Assembly: GCF_900129755.1 (NCBI RefSeq)
Contig: NZ_FQWT01000008.1
Coordinates: 124,001-188,000, forward strand
Direction of reading: 5' to 3'
Origin: Chryseobacterium oranimense
Lineage (GTDB): Bacteria; Bacteroidota; Bacteroidia; Flavobacteriales; Weeksellaceae
DNA length: 64,000 bases
Positions 1 to 6,645 of the stretch are shown piece by piece. The notes under the pieces were generated by a model. That model ran no database searches. It was not told the DNA's origin and worked only from the letters and a program-made list of their open reading frames with translations. Numbering within the stretch: position 1 is the stretch's first letter; each line of letters begins with the position of its first letter. Position numbers and translations under genes: made by a program.

Positions 1-7
1 TCGTTTT

Positions 8-116
8 AGGATCATACTTCGGGATTTAGAACATTGGGGTCGCAGGTTCGAATCCTGCCTTTTCCCTCGAAAAGGAGAAGTAGCTCAGCAGGTAGAGCAC
101 ATGCACGAAAGGTCCT
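8..116 (+). ncRNA. Permuted tRNA-like module 1
   Basis: Order read 5' to 3': flank AGGATC (8-13), T-stem GCAGG (42-46), T-loop (47-53), CCTGC (54-58), 3' acceptor strand CTTTTCC (59-65), a linker of about 8 nt, 5' acceptor strand GGAGAAG (74-80), TA, D-arm with stem GCTC/GAGC (83-86, 95-98), then flank GGTCCT (111-116). The two acceptor strands pair over 7 bp with one G-U. The outer flanks pair over 6 bp with one G-U and so close the module. The anticodon stem is not convincing (100-104 against 32-36 gives only two pairs). The function is unknown; it could be a permuted tRNA, a decayed one, or a tRNA mimic. Confidence 0.55.
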
Positions 117-200
117 TTTATTATTACCTTGATTTAAAATAAAACAAGGCTTAATTTAAAATGAGTCATTAAAGTAAATAAAAAAGTAGGGTGTCGTTTT

Positions 201-309
201 AGAATCTTACTTCTTTTGTTAAACGTTTGGCCGCAGGTTCGACTCCTGCCTTCCCTGTTGTAAACGGGATTGTAGCTCAGAAGGTAGAGCAAAACGCAGA
301 AAAGATTCT
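201..309 (+). ncRNA. Permuted tRNA-like module 2
   Basis: Same order as module 1. The outer flanks AGAATCTT (201-208) and AAGATTCT (302-309) are perfect 8-bp complements. The anticodon stem is formed between the halves: AAACG (292-296) pairs fully with CGTTT (224-228). T-stem GCAGG/CCTGC (233-237, 245-249) and D-stem GCTC/GAGC (275-278, 287-290) are intact. The sequence TTGTTAA at 216-222 resembles a GUU (Asn) anticodon loop, but it sits one base out of register with the best stem. The acceptor stem is weak: GGGATTG (266-272) and CTTCCCT (250-256) share about four pairs. It may be degenerate or non-aminoacylatable. Confidence 0.55.
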
Positions 310-492
310 TTCATTATAACCCTGACTTCAATAAAAGAGTACCGCATAAAAGGCTTACTTCGAGTCGGAAAATTAAATCTCAAAATCTAAGAAAAGTGCA
401 ATGTCTCTGAATAACAGTAAGGAAAAAGATGCACGTCTGCCTTTTCCCTTTTGCCTCTTTTTGGTTAAAAATATAAACAAGTGCCGTAGAAT

Positions 493-605
493 AGTGTTAC
501 TTCGCTCATCACGACGGGGTCGCGGGTTCGAGTCCCGTCTCTTCCACAAAAACACAGCTTAACATAGGAAGAGTAGCTCAGTTGGTTAGAGCACGATTAC
601 ACACT
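493..605 (+). ncRNA. Permuted tRNA-like module 3, CAT anticodon
   Basis: This is the cleanest module. The 3' half (500-546) contains an anticodon arm CTTCG-CTCATCA-CGACG (500-516, anticodon CAT at 507-509, four of five pairs), variable loop GGGTC, T-arm (522-538) and 3' acceptor CTCTTCC (539-545) with discriminator A546. After a 20-nt linker the 5' half (567-593) has acceptor GGAAGAG, perfectly complementary to 539-545, then TA and a D-arm (576-592). Joining 567-593 to 500-546 gives a 74-nt canonical cloverleaf. Outer flanks AGTGT (493-497) and ACACT (601-605) pair. An ordinary intron in a normally ordered tRNA does not fit, because the matching acceptor strands lie in 3'-then-5' order. Confidence 0.65.
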
Positions 606-672
606 TTCAGCCGTTGCCTTGTTTTACCTAATATAAAAGTGTCGTAAGGAAAAAATACATCGTACCATTTTT

Positions 673-741
673 GGGGAGGAATAGCGAAGCCGGTCACACC
701 GGCAAGGTTATCCGGTTCGATTCCGGCTGAACGAGAGCCCC
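673..741 (+). other. tRNA-like remnant, normal order
   Basis: GGGG (673-676) pairs with CCCC (738-741). Between them are a perfect 5-bp hairpin GCCGG/CCGGC (689-693, 699-703) in the D-arm position and a T-arm CCGG-TTCGATT-CCGG (712-726). No anticodon arm can be drawn and only four acceptor pairs form. It lies at the same spacing as the other modules but is not permuted. It may be a decayed class II tRNA or a structured 3' end of the array. Confidence 0.35.
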
Positions 742-770
742 ACTTTTTCCTGCTTATTACCTTTTACAAA

Positions 771-797
771 AATGCCGGTGAGTTATTCGCCGGCATT
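771..797 (-). terminator. Terminator of the HTH gene pair
   Basis: Perfect 8-bp stem AATGCCGG/CCGGCATT (771-778, 790-797) whose loop contains the stop codon of the upstream HTH gene, followed on the minus strand by a T-rich stretch. Confidence 0.6.
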
Positions 798-1130
798 AAT
801 TACTTGTTCTATTTCTTCTTCGAAAGTTTTCTTCCAGTTCATGATGGTTGTCCTGCTGATTTTATATTTTCTGGACATATAGCTGGTGGAAAAACCATGC
901 TTATTCTGATACTGTAAAAGTTTGAACATTGTTTTTTTATCATAGGTTTTCAGCTTCTGGTTGTTGATCTGGCTTTCCTTAGACTGTTCAAAAATTTTTT
1001 CGTTAAGATTCAGAATATCCTCAGTTGTATTGAGTTTTCCCAGAAGTTCTTTGATCTTGGGGTCTTTCAGCTTTTCCGGATGCTCCAGTTTCAGCATATC
1101 GTAGTATATCTTTTTGTAATTGGGGCGCAT
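783..1130 (-). CDS. Small HTH protein (transposase-like HTH)
   Basis: 115 aa. The C-terminal third carries a helix-turn-helix (YMSRKYKISRTTIMNWKK, about residues 83-100) of the type found in IS3-family OrfA and related DNA-binding proteins. The N-terminal part is a charged helical region without a recognised domain. It lies 12 nt downstream of another HTH gene on the same strand, so the two are probably co-transcribed. No DDE transposase domain or terminal inverted repeats are visible, so transposase activity is not supported. It may be a transcriptional regulator or a domesticated recombinase accessory protein. The gene converges on the permuted tRNA-like array. Confidence 0.65.
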   Translation of the reverse strand: MRPNYKKIYYDMLKLEHPEKLKDPKIKELLGKLNTTEDILNLNEKIFEQSKESQINNQKLKTYDKKTMFKLLQYQNKHGFSTSYMSRKYKISRTTIMNWKKTFEEEIEQVINAGE

Positions 1131-1142
1131 AATGAGCTCTGT

Positions 1143-1574
1143 TTATCCGTTAGTATTATCATTATTTTTCTGAAGCCAGCGGTGAAGCGTACTTTTGGGG
1201 ATAGAGTATTCTTTGATCACTTCGCTATACGTCATCTCGCCGGATAAGATTCTTTTCATAATAAAATCCTTGATTTCCTGGGTATAAATATTTTTTCTGA
1301 AATAGGGAATTTTATCAGATTTCTTCTGGTTCTTGTTCACTGCAGATGGTGGTGCATACAGAATGAGGTGTGAGCTGTAAAGCCTGAAAAAATCATATTC
1401 CAGGAGCTTGCTCCATCTCAGCAGTAAATCTGTATCAATGGATTTGCTCTGATATACGTTTTCAATAAACTGCTCGTCTTTGCTGAGAAAATTACAGATC
1501 CTTTCCATAGATACCTCATTTTCATCAACCATTTCTTTGATAAACTTTCCTATATGAATTTCCTTATATAACAT
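1143..1574 (-). CDS. Small HTH protein
   Basis: 143 aa. The N-terminal half (FIKEMVDENEVSMERICNFL, about residues 11-30, continuing to LILYAPP) resembles an XRE-like helical domain common in Chryseobacterium and Flavobacterium small proteins. The C-terminal part has a transposase-type HTH (YSEVIKEYSIPKSTLHRWLQ, about 117-136). Relatives are often labelled transposase, but the catalytic domain is absent. It is the first gene of a two-gene minus-strand unit with the 115-aa HTH gene. The two proteins are similar in their C-terminal HTH and may act together on the same DNA. This is an inference from layout. Confidence 0.65.
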   Translation of the reverse strand: MLYKEIHIGKFIKEMVDENEVSMERICNFLSKDEQFIENVYQSKSIDTDLLLRWSKLLEYDFFRLYSSHLILYAPPSAVNKNQKKSDKIPYFRKNIYTQEIKDFIMKRILSGEMTYSEVIKEYSIPKSTLHRWLQKNNDNTNG

Positions 1575-2181
1575 GTATTATTATTTATTAAATCATGAAT
1601 AAAAAAGAAAATAGATAATATATTACATTCCAATGAATGTCTGTAGCGTCAAAAATGTACGCTTCAGAAAATCTTAGCGGCAGCAAAAGGGAAATTTAAG
1701 CTGGGTAGCATATCTTTATATATGCACAGCGGCAGTCTGAGGGATGACCGGCCAATAATTGTTTTAGGTTATATCTTTAAGAATACTTTATATCTTCCAT
1801 TTCCTGCTCTATATTCTATCAGTTAATTCAGATAACCTTTTATGCTTTAGATTTTAATTCTGTATAAATATGCTTATCAGGTATTTCCATACAGTTTTGT
1901 AATATTTTTAGCTATTTACCTTAGTGTCAACAGGGTTTACCAGGTATAATTTTAATGAATAGTAAACGATCTGTTTGTTAATTTTCAAATTTAAATAAAA
2001 AATAGAAGTTATTTCCTAAAAATAAATAAAAAAAGTCTTCAAAAATAAAATTTAATTAAAATTTAACATATTAAATAAACGTATTGGTGAATTCTTATAA
2101 GCTGGAATAAGCAATATTGAAGGAGGTTTAAATAAAGTGAATAATATTAAAGAAAATCCACTTTTATTATTATGTTAAAAA
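1575..2181. other. AT-rich intergenic region, nothing recognised
   Basis: About 600 bases upstream of the HTH pair and downstream of the SulP gene. It is AT-rich with stop codons in all frames. I see no tRNA, hairpin or repeat of note. It should contain the promoter of the HTH pair, but I cannot place it with confidence. Confidence 0.4.
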
Positions 2182-3714
2182 CTATTTAGGCATCACACGG
2201 TATGTAGGATCATCCTGAATATTTACTTCTATAAAACCACTGGCATTATCCAGAAGCTTAATGCAGTCGGGGCTTAAATGTTTAAGAATGACATGTTTAT
2301 TCTGTGCCTTATATTTTTCAGTGATTTTTTTCAGGATTTCAATAGCCGACATATCTACCACACGGGATTCTTTAAAATCAATAATAATAGTCTGCGGGTC
2401 ATTAGTGACGTCAAATTTATCGGCAAAAGCAGTTGTACTGCCAAAGAAAAGAGGTCCGTAAATTTCATAGACTTTATTACCCGCTTCATCTATTGTCTTT
2501 CTGGCTCTGATCCTTTTGGCACTGTCCCAGGAAAATACAAGGGCAGAAATAATAACTCCAATCAATACCGCCAATGCAAGATTATGGAGAATAATTGTGA
2601 TGAGAGCAACAAGTATCCCTACGAATATATCCGATTTTGGCATTTTTGTAATGATGCGGAACGAAGCCCATTCAAAAGTGGTGATGGCTACCATCATCAT
2701 TACTCCCACCAGCGCAGCCATTGGGATCTGCTCAATAATGGAGCTTCCGGCAAGGATAATAAAAAGGATCGTTAAAGCCCCGACAATAGCAGAAATTCTG
2801 GTTCTTGCGCCCGCCCCGATATTGACCAGCGTCTGGGCTACCATGGCGCAGCCACCCATTCCGCCAAAAAATCCGTTGGTAATATTGGCAATGCCCTGAG
2901 CTACCGCTTCTTTATCAGATTTGCCTTTTGTATTGGTGATCTCATCTACCATATTTAAAGTCAGTAAAGATTCTATCAATCCTACACCGGCCATTACTAA
3001 AGAATAAGGAAAAATAATTTTCAGGGTTTCCAGGGTGAAAGGAATTTCAGGAATATGAAAAGAAGGTAATGAACCACTTACTGAAGCAATATCTATCACT
3101 TTCTTGGTATCAACATGGAAAAAGTACACTATAGCAGAAACAATAATGATAGCCACCAAAGATGCTGGAACAGCCTTGGTTATCTTAGAAAAAATTAAGA
3201 CGATCAAAATAGTAAGAGCTGTCAATCCTGCCATAATCATTAATGCTGAACCTTCCATCCATGTCGTAATACCATCCTTTACCACTTTAAACTGAGCTAC
3301 CTGGGCCATAAAAATAATAACAGCAAGACCGTTTAAGAAACCATACATAACAGGTTGGGGAATGAGCCGCACAAATTTTCCAAGCTTAAAAGTTCCCACC
3401 AATATCTGAATCATTCCTCCAAGGATAATCGCTCCGAAAAGATACTGTACTCCGTGAGATGAAGCCAAAGCTATTAAAACAACAACTGTTGCACCCGCGC
3501 CACCGGAAACCATTCCCGGCCTGCCGCCAAAAACGGCAGTGACAATTCCCATTAAAAATGCAGCATATAAACCTGTAAGTGGAGATAGCCCGGCCAATAT
3601 GGCAAATGACAAGGATTCAGGGATCATTGTCATGGCAACCGTTAAGCCCGCCAAAACCTCATTTTTAAGATTGATATTCCGCAATGATTGAAAACCAGAT
3701 AATATGTTTTCCAT
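2182..3714 (-). CDS. SulP family anion transporter with STAS domain
   Basis: 510 aa. SulP/SLC26 inner-membrane transporter, probably moving bicarbonate, sulfate or another anion with Na+ or H+. The start shows the family signature region (AGLTVAMTMIPESLSFAILAG, about residues 22-42) and a GGRPGMVSGGAGA motif near 63-75. About 10-12 hydrophobic segments run to residue 395. The C-terminal STAS domain (about 405-500, IDFKESRVVDMSAIEIL) ends the protein, which is slightly short for the family. Substrate cannot be read from sequence. It is monocistronic, with a candidate minus-strand -7 element TACCTTTG at 3872-3879. Confidence 0.9.
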   Translation of the reverse strand: MENILSGFQSLRNINLKNEVLAGLTVAMTMIPESLSFAILAGLSPLTGLYAAFLMGIVTAVFGGRPGMVSGGAGATVVVLIALASSHGVQYLFGAIILGGMIQILVGTFKLGKFVRLIPQPVMYGFLNGLAVIIFMAQVAQFKVVKDGITTWMEGSALMIMAGLTALTILIVLIFSKITKAVPASLVAIIIVSAIVYFFHVDTKKVIDIASVSGSLPSFHIPEIPFTLETLKIIFPYSLVMAGVGLIESLLTLNMVDEITNTKGKSDKEAVAQGIANITNGFFGGMGGCAMVAQTLVNIGAGARTRISAIVGALTILFIILAGSSIIEQIPMAALVGVMMMVAITTFEWASFRIITKMPKSDIFVGILVALITIILHNLALAVLIGVIISALVFSWDSAKRIRARKTIDEAGNKVYEIYGPLFFGSTTAFADKFDVTNDPQTIIIDFKESRVVDMSAIEILKKITEKYKAQNKHVILKHLSPDCIKLLDNASGFIEVNIQDDPTYRVMPK

Positions 3715-4077
3715 AAACTATTGAGATATATAAAGGTGCGAAGATTAAAAATTAAGTGATTATGAAAGACAGATCCAAAACAGAAACTCCGGATATGAGG
3801 AAAAATATTCACCTTAGTACTTAAGGCGGTGTGATTTGCGAAAATGTAACTGCGAATCGTTTCATAGACTGCAAAGGTAGAAAAAATAAAACGAACCTTA
3901 AAAAGGATCGAAACGGGATAGAATTTTAAGAAAAGGAGAAGAAAAACGATGAAAAATATAGGATATAGACAGTTGTAAAAGATAAATCTGTGAATCAGTA
4001 AGATCAGCGAGAATATGAAAATTACTATTCGCAACAACCAAACAAGGACTGTAAAATCAATCTACAGCCCTTGTTTT
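3715..4077. other. Intergenic region upstream of SulP gene
   Basis: About 360 bases. It holds a plausible SulP promoter -7 element (minus strand, 3872-3879) and the hairpin that follows the EF-G gene (4041-4075). A minus-strand open frame runs through much of it and into the SulP start, but its composition is not protein-like. Confidence 0.4.
4041..4075 (-). terminator. Hairpin downstream of EF-G gene
   Basis: AACAAGG-CTGTA pairs with TACAG-CCTTGTT around one mismatch, starting three bases beyond the EF-G stop codon. The T-run is better on the plus strand, so the direction is uncertain. Confidence 0.5.
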
Positions 4078-6144
4078 TTAAGTTGTTAATGTACTTGCAA
4101 TGAAATCAGGTACTAAAGCATAGTGCGCCAGTTTCATGCTGATCGAAGCCCTTCCGCTCGTAAGAGTTCTCAGATCGGAAATATATCCGAATGTAGACGC
4201 TAACGGAACTTCCGCAGCAAAAACTTTCCTTCCGGACTTTTCATCAATAGACAGAATAATCCCTCTTCTCCGGTTAATATCAGCGGTTACTGCGCCTGTA
4301 TATTCTTCAATACTCTGGATCTCGACCTCCATCACAGGTTCCAGAAGCTTAGGACTGCATAAAACAGCTGCTGCTCTGAACCCATCCCGCGCAGCCATCT
4401 CAAAATCATAAGCCGCAGAATCCTGACTGTGGAAAGATCCGTCCAGAAGAGTGATCTTCAAACTTTCCAGAGGATAGCCTTTTAAAGGACCGTTCTCCAT
4501 AGCTTCCCTGAATCCTTTTTCTACAGAAGGAATAAATTCGCCGGGAATAACGCCTCCTTTAATAAGATTGACGAATTCCAGTCCCATTTCATTGTTTTCT
4601 CTTGGACCGATCTCAAAAGTGATATCTGCAAACTGTCCGTTCCCGCCGTTCTGTTTCGAAAGCTTTTCACGGTGGATCATAGCTTCAGTTAGAACCTCTC
4701 GGTAAGATACTTTAGGTTTCCCCTGATTGACTTCTATACCATGATTCAGACGCATTTTTTCCAGAGTTACCTCAAGATGAAGTTCGCCCAGGCCGCTCAA
4801 TAACGTTTCTCCGGTTTGCCTGTCCCTTTCAACGACCAAAGAAGGATCTTCCTCCTGAATCTTGGCCAGAACCAAACCGAAAGATTTCTCGTCACTGTTT
4901 GTTTTAGGCTCAATCGAAACCCTGATCACAGGGGCAGGAATTGTAATCGCTTCCAGTAAAACAGGTTTCTCAACAGCTGATAGGGTATCTCCTGTTTTGG
5001 CATCTTTTATTCCTGTTAAAGCTACAATATCACCTGCTTTTCCTACCTCTATCGATAACGTTTTGTCCGACTGCATTTTAAGGATTCTCGAAATCCTGAA
5101 GCTTTCACCCGTTCTTGCATTCAGAACCGTATCTCCGGATTGTATCATACCGGAATAAATACGAAGCATAGCAAGCCTGCCCATGTGCTTGTCGATCACA
5201 ACTTTAAAAATCAGTCCCGACAAAGATTCCATTTCATTTCTTGCCAATTCTACAGTTTCTCCCGTATGAGGATTTTCCCCCTGAATGTTTGAAAGCTCCT
5301 CCGGTGCGGGAAAATACGTTACTATAGCATCCAGAAGAGGTTGTACTCCTTTATTCTTGAAAGCTGAGCCGCAAAGAACAGGAACTGCTGCTCCGGATCT
5401 GCAGACTCTTTGTAATGCTTCACTGATCATTTCCTCAGTGACCTTCTTGTCGGAATCCATAAAAATCTCAAAGAAACTCTCATCATATTCTGCAAGGGTT
5501 TCCATAAGCTTCATTCTGTATTCATCCGTGTCAGCTTTAAGATCTTCAGGAATTTCCTTTTCAATAACAGTTTCCCCATTGTCATCCATCCAGTATAATG
5601 CTTTCTGCCTGATCAGGTCAATGACCCCTTCAAAATGGTCTTCCGCTCCGATAGGGATTTGAAGAGCCATAGGAACCGCATGAAGTTTCGTTTCAATTTC
5701 CCTGAGAACGGAAAAGAAATCAGCACCGATCCTATCCATTTTATTGATGAAGCATATCTTTGAGGTCCCATGTTTCTCAGCCTGGAACCAAACGTTTTCG
5801 GTTTGTGGCTGCACACCTGAAGAGGCACAGAAAACAGCAACAACACTATCCAGAATCCTTAAAGAACGCTCGACTTCTACTGCGAAATCGATGTGTCCAG
5901 GCGTATCAATGATATTGATGTTATAAACCGTTTCTCCCTTTTTCCATTGTGTAGATACAGCAGCAGATGAGATGGTAATTCCCCTGCTTCTTTCCTGGAT
6001 ATCTTTATCCATGGTAGTATTTCCATCGTCTACATTTCCGATCTTATGGATGAGGCCTGTGTAATAAAGAAGCCTTTCTGTTAAAGTAGTTTTTCCTGCG
6101 TCTACATGGGCAATAATTCCTATGTTTCTTGTGTTATATTTCAT
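4078..6144 (-). CDS. Elongation factor G paralogue (EF-G2 type)
   Basis: 688 aa from the ATG at 6142-6144 (MKYNTRNIGIIAHVDAGKTT); the open frame extends 30 codons upstream but that part is unlike the family and crosses a terminator. Translational GTPase with G1 AHVDAGKT (about 11-18), G2 GITI, G3 DTPGHIDF and G4 NKMD, so GTP hydrolysis residues including the switch II His are present. Domains II-V follow, with a domain IV stretch KQNGGNGQFAD. The switch I region (DDGNTTMDKDIQERSRGIT) differs from housekeeping EF-G (DWMEQEQERGIT). It stands alone, away from ribosomal protein genes. Its leader looks like an attenuator, which suggests induction when translation is disturbed. Exact role (translocation variant, ribosome protection or rescue) is not known from sequence. 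Confidence 0.85.
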   Translation of the reverse strand: MKYNTRNIGIIAHVDAGKTTLTERLLYYTGLIHKIGNVDDGNTTMDKDIQERSRGITISSAAVSTQWKKGETVYNINIIDTPGHIDFAVEVERSLRILDSVVAVFCASSGVQPQTENVWFQAEKHGTSKICFINKMDRIGADFFSVLREIETKLHAVPMALQIPIGAEDHFEGVIDLIRQKALYWMDDNGETVIEKEIPEDLKADTDEYRMKLMETLAEYDESFFEIFMDSDKKVTEEMISEALQRVCRSGAAVPVLCGSAFKNKGVQPLLDAIVTYFPAPEELSNIQGENPHTGETVELARNEMESLSGLIFKVVIDKHMGRLAMLRIYSGMIQSGDTVLNARTGESFRISRILKMQSDKTLSIEVGKAGDIVALTGIKDAKTGDTLSAVEKPVLLEAITIPAPVIRVSIEPKTNSDEKSFGLVLAKIQEEDPSLVVERDRQTGETLLSGLGELHLEVTLEKMRLNHGIEVNQGKPKVSYREVLTEAMIHREKLSKQNGGNGQFADITFEIGPRENNEMGLEFVNLIKGGVIPGEFIPSVEKGFREAMENGPLKGYPLESLKITLLDGSFHSQDSAAYDFEMAARDGFRAAAVLCSPKLLEPVMEVEIQSIEEYTGAVTADINRRRGIILSIDEKSGRKVFAAEVPLASTFGYISDLRTLTSGRASISMKLAHYALVPDFIASTLTT

Positions 6145-6221
6145 TTTGCTGAATTTAAATTGTTGATTTTTAAGAATACAAATGCGTATTCTCTCTGTTT
6201 GAAATCTGAAAATAAGGCAGC

Positions 6222-6250
6222 AAAAAAGACCCATCTGAATAGATAGGCCT
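6222..6250 (-). terminator. Intrinsic terminator inside the EF-G leader
   Basis: On the minus strand AGGCCTATC (6242-6250) pairs with GATGGGTCT (6227-6235) over 9 bp with two G-U pairs, loop of 6, followed by six T residues. It lies about 80 nt upstream of the EF-G start and downstream of the only visible promoter, so it can stop the EF-G transcript before the gene. Confidence 0.65.
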
Positions 6251-6294
6251 TCAATATATTTTTTGTAATGTAAAATCTAAGGAACTATTCAGAT
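6233..6294 (-). promoter_or_regulatory. Antiterminator helix of EF-G attenuator
   Basis: Plus-strand CTATTCAGAT (6285-6294) and ATCTGAATAG (6233-6242) are perfect inverted repeats. In the minus-strand RNA this 10-bp helix uses the loop and the 3' arm of the terminator and the first base of its 5' arm, so the two structures exclude each other. The upstream arm covers the last codons and stop of the leader ORF. Confidence 0.6.
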
Positions 6295-6371
6295 AAATAT
6301 TTAGTGCTGCCAGAGTACACAGCTCTCACAGGGTTACTTAAAGTTATTATATTTATCATTGTTGTTGACAT
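6285..6371 (-). CDS. Leader peptide upstream of EF-G paralogue
   Basis: A 28-codon ORF starting ATG at 6369-6371 (begins MSTTMINIITLSNPVRAV) and ending TAG at 6285-6287. It begins about 15 nt after the predicted transcription start of the EF-G transcript. Its last codons (TCT GAA TAG) are part of a 10-nt sequence that is complementary to the loop and 3' arm of the downstream terminator. This is the layout of attenuator leader peptides. I know no family for the peptide. Its codons are ordinary, with no run of one amino acid. Confidence 0.6.
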   Translation of the reverse strand: MSTTMINIITLSNPVRAVYSGSTKYLSE

Positions 6372-6391
6372 TTTTGATTTTTAATCAGGTG

Positions 6392-6420
6392 CAAAATTAG
6401 ATATTTTTTTTAATTATCAA
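6392..6420 (-). promoter_or_regulatory. Bacteroidetes promoter for EF-G leader
   Basis: On the minus strand TTG (6418-6420), an 18-nt spacer, then TAATTTTG (6392-6399), a full match to the TAnnTTTG -7 consensus. Predicted start near 6386, giving an untranslated leader of about 240 nt before EF-G. Confidence 0.65.
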
Positions 6421-6548
6421 AATTTTTTCGGATTAATTGAATTTAAACTAATAATGAAGTCTTGTTTAAATGACAGGAAAATCACAGTCAAAATTCATAA
6501 AAATTTCTTAAAACAGAGAAGTACATAATGCATTTATGAGAAAAATTT

Positions 6549-6556
6549 TATCTTTG
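6549..6556 (+). promoter_or_regulatory. -7 element upstream of the Ter cluster
   Basis: TATCTTTG matches TAnnTTTG, 90 nt before the HAD start codon. No clear TTG -33 element is present at the right distance. Confidence 0.45.
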
Positions 6557-6645
6557 GGAAGAATAGCCTATTAAACACTTGTTGATGATTAAATAATTTT
6601 AAATCTTTTTCAAGAAAGCTAAATAAAACTTTTAACTTAAAACTA

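Larger units (their letters stand above)
1..741 (+). repeat. Tandem array of permuted tRNA-like modules
   Basis: Four T-arms with canonical T-loops (TTCGAAT at 47, TTCGACT at 238, TTCGAGT at 527, TTCGATT at 716) are spaced about 190, 290 and 190 nt apart. In the first three modules a tRNA 3' half (variable loop, T-arm, 3' acceptor strand) comes first, followed after a short linker by a 5' half (5' acceptor strand, TA, D-arm GCTCAG...GAGC). Sequence outside the tRNA parts is also related between modules: GTCGTTTTAG and TACTTC before, ATTATNACC(T/C)TGA(T/C)TT after modules 1 and 2, and GTAAGGAAAAA at about 416 and 644. This argues for a repeated RNA element rather than scattered tRNA debris. 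The array probably continues upstream of the window. No protein-coding gene is credible here. Confidence 0.7.

Noticed and set aside
77..260. Ordinary tRNAs with introns in the normal 5'-3' order
   Set aside because: The acceptor strands of adjacent 5' and 3' halves do not match in that order, whereas 3'-then-5' order gives 7-bp stems in modules 1 and 3. The gaps are also too short for group I or II introns.
373..555. 60-codon open frame on the minus strand inside the tRNA-like array
   Set aside because: It runs through the T-arm and acceptor of module 3, its composition is explained by the RNA structure, and no family is seen.
673..741. tmRNA or complete functional tRNA
   Set aside because: No anticodon arm and only four acceptor pairs; tmRNA 3' motifs and the tag reading frame are absent.
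783..1574. Complete insertion sequence formed by the two HTH genes
   Set aside because: No DDE or HUH domain and no terminal inverted repeats or target duplication were visible.
3642..4037. 131-codon open frame overlapping the SulP start
   Set aside because: Hydrophobic, low-complexity translation without similarity, mostly in the intergenic leader and out of frame with SulP.
6145..6234. 30-residue N-terminal extension of EF-G
   Set aside because: It crosses the terminator of the leader and is unlike EF-G; the ATG at 6142-6144 fits the family.
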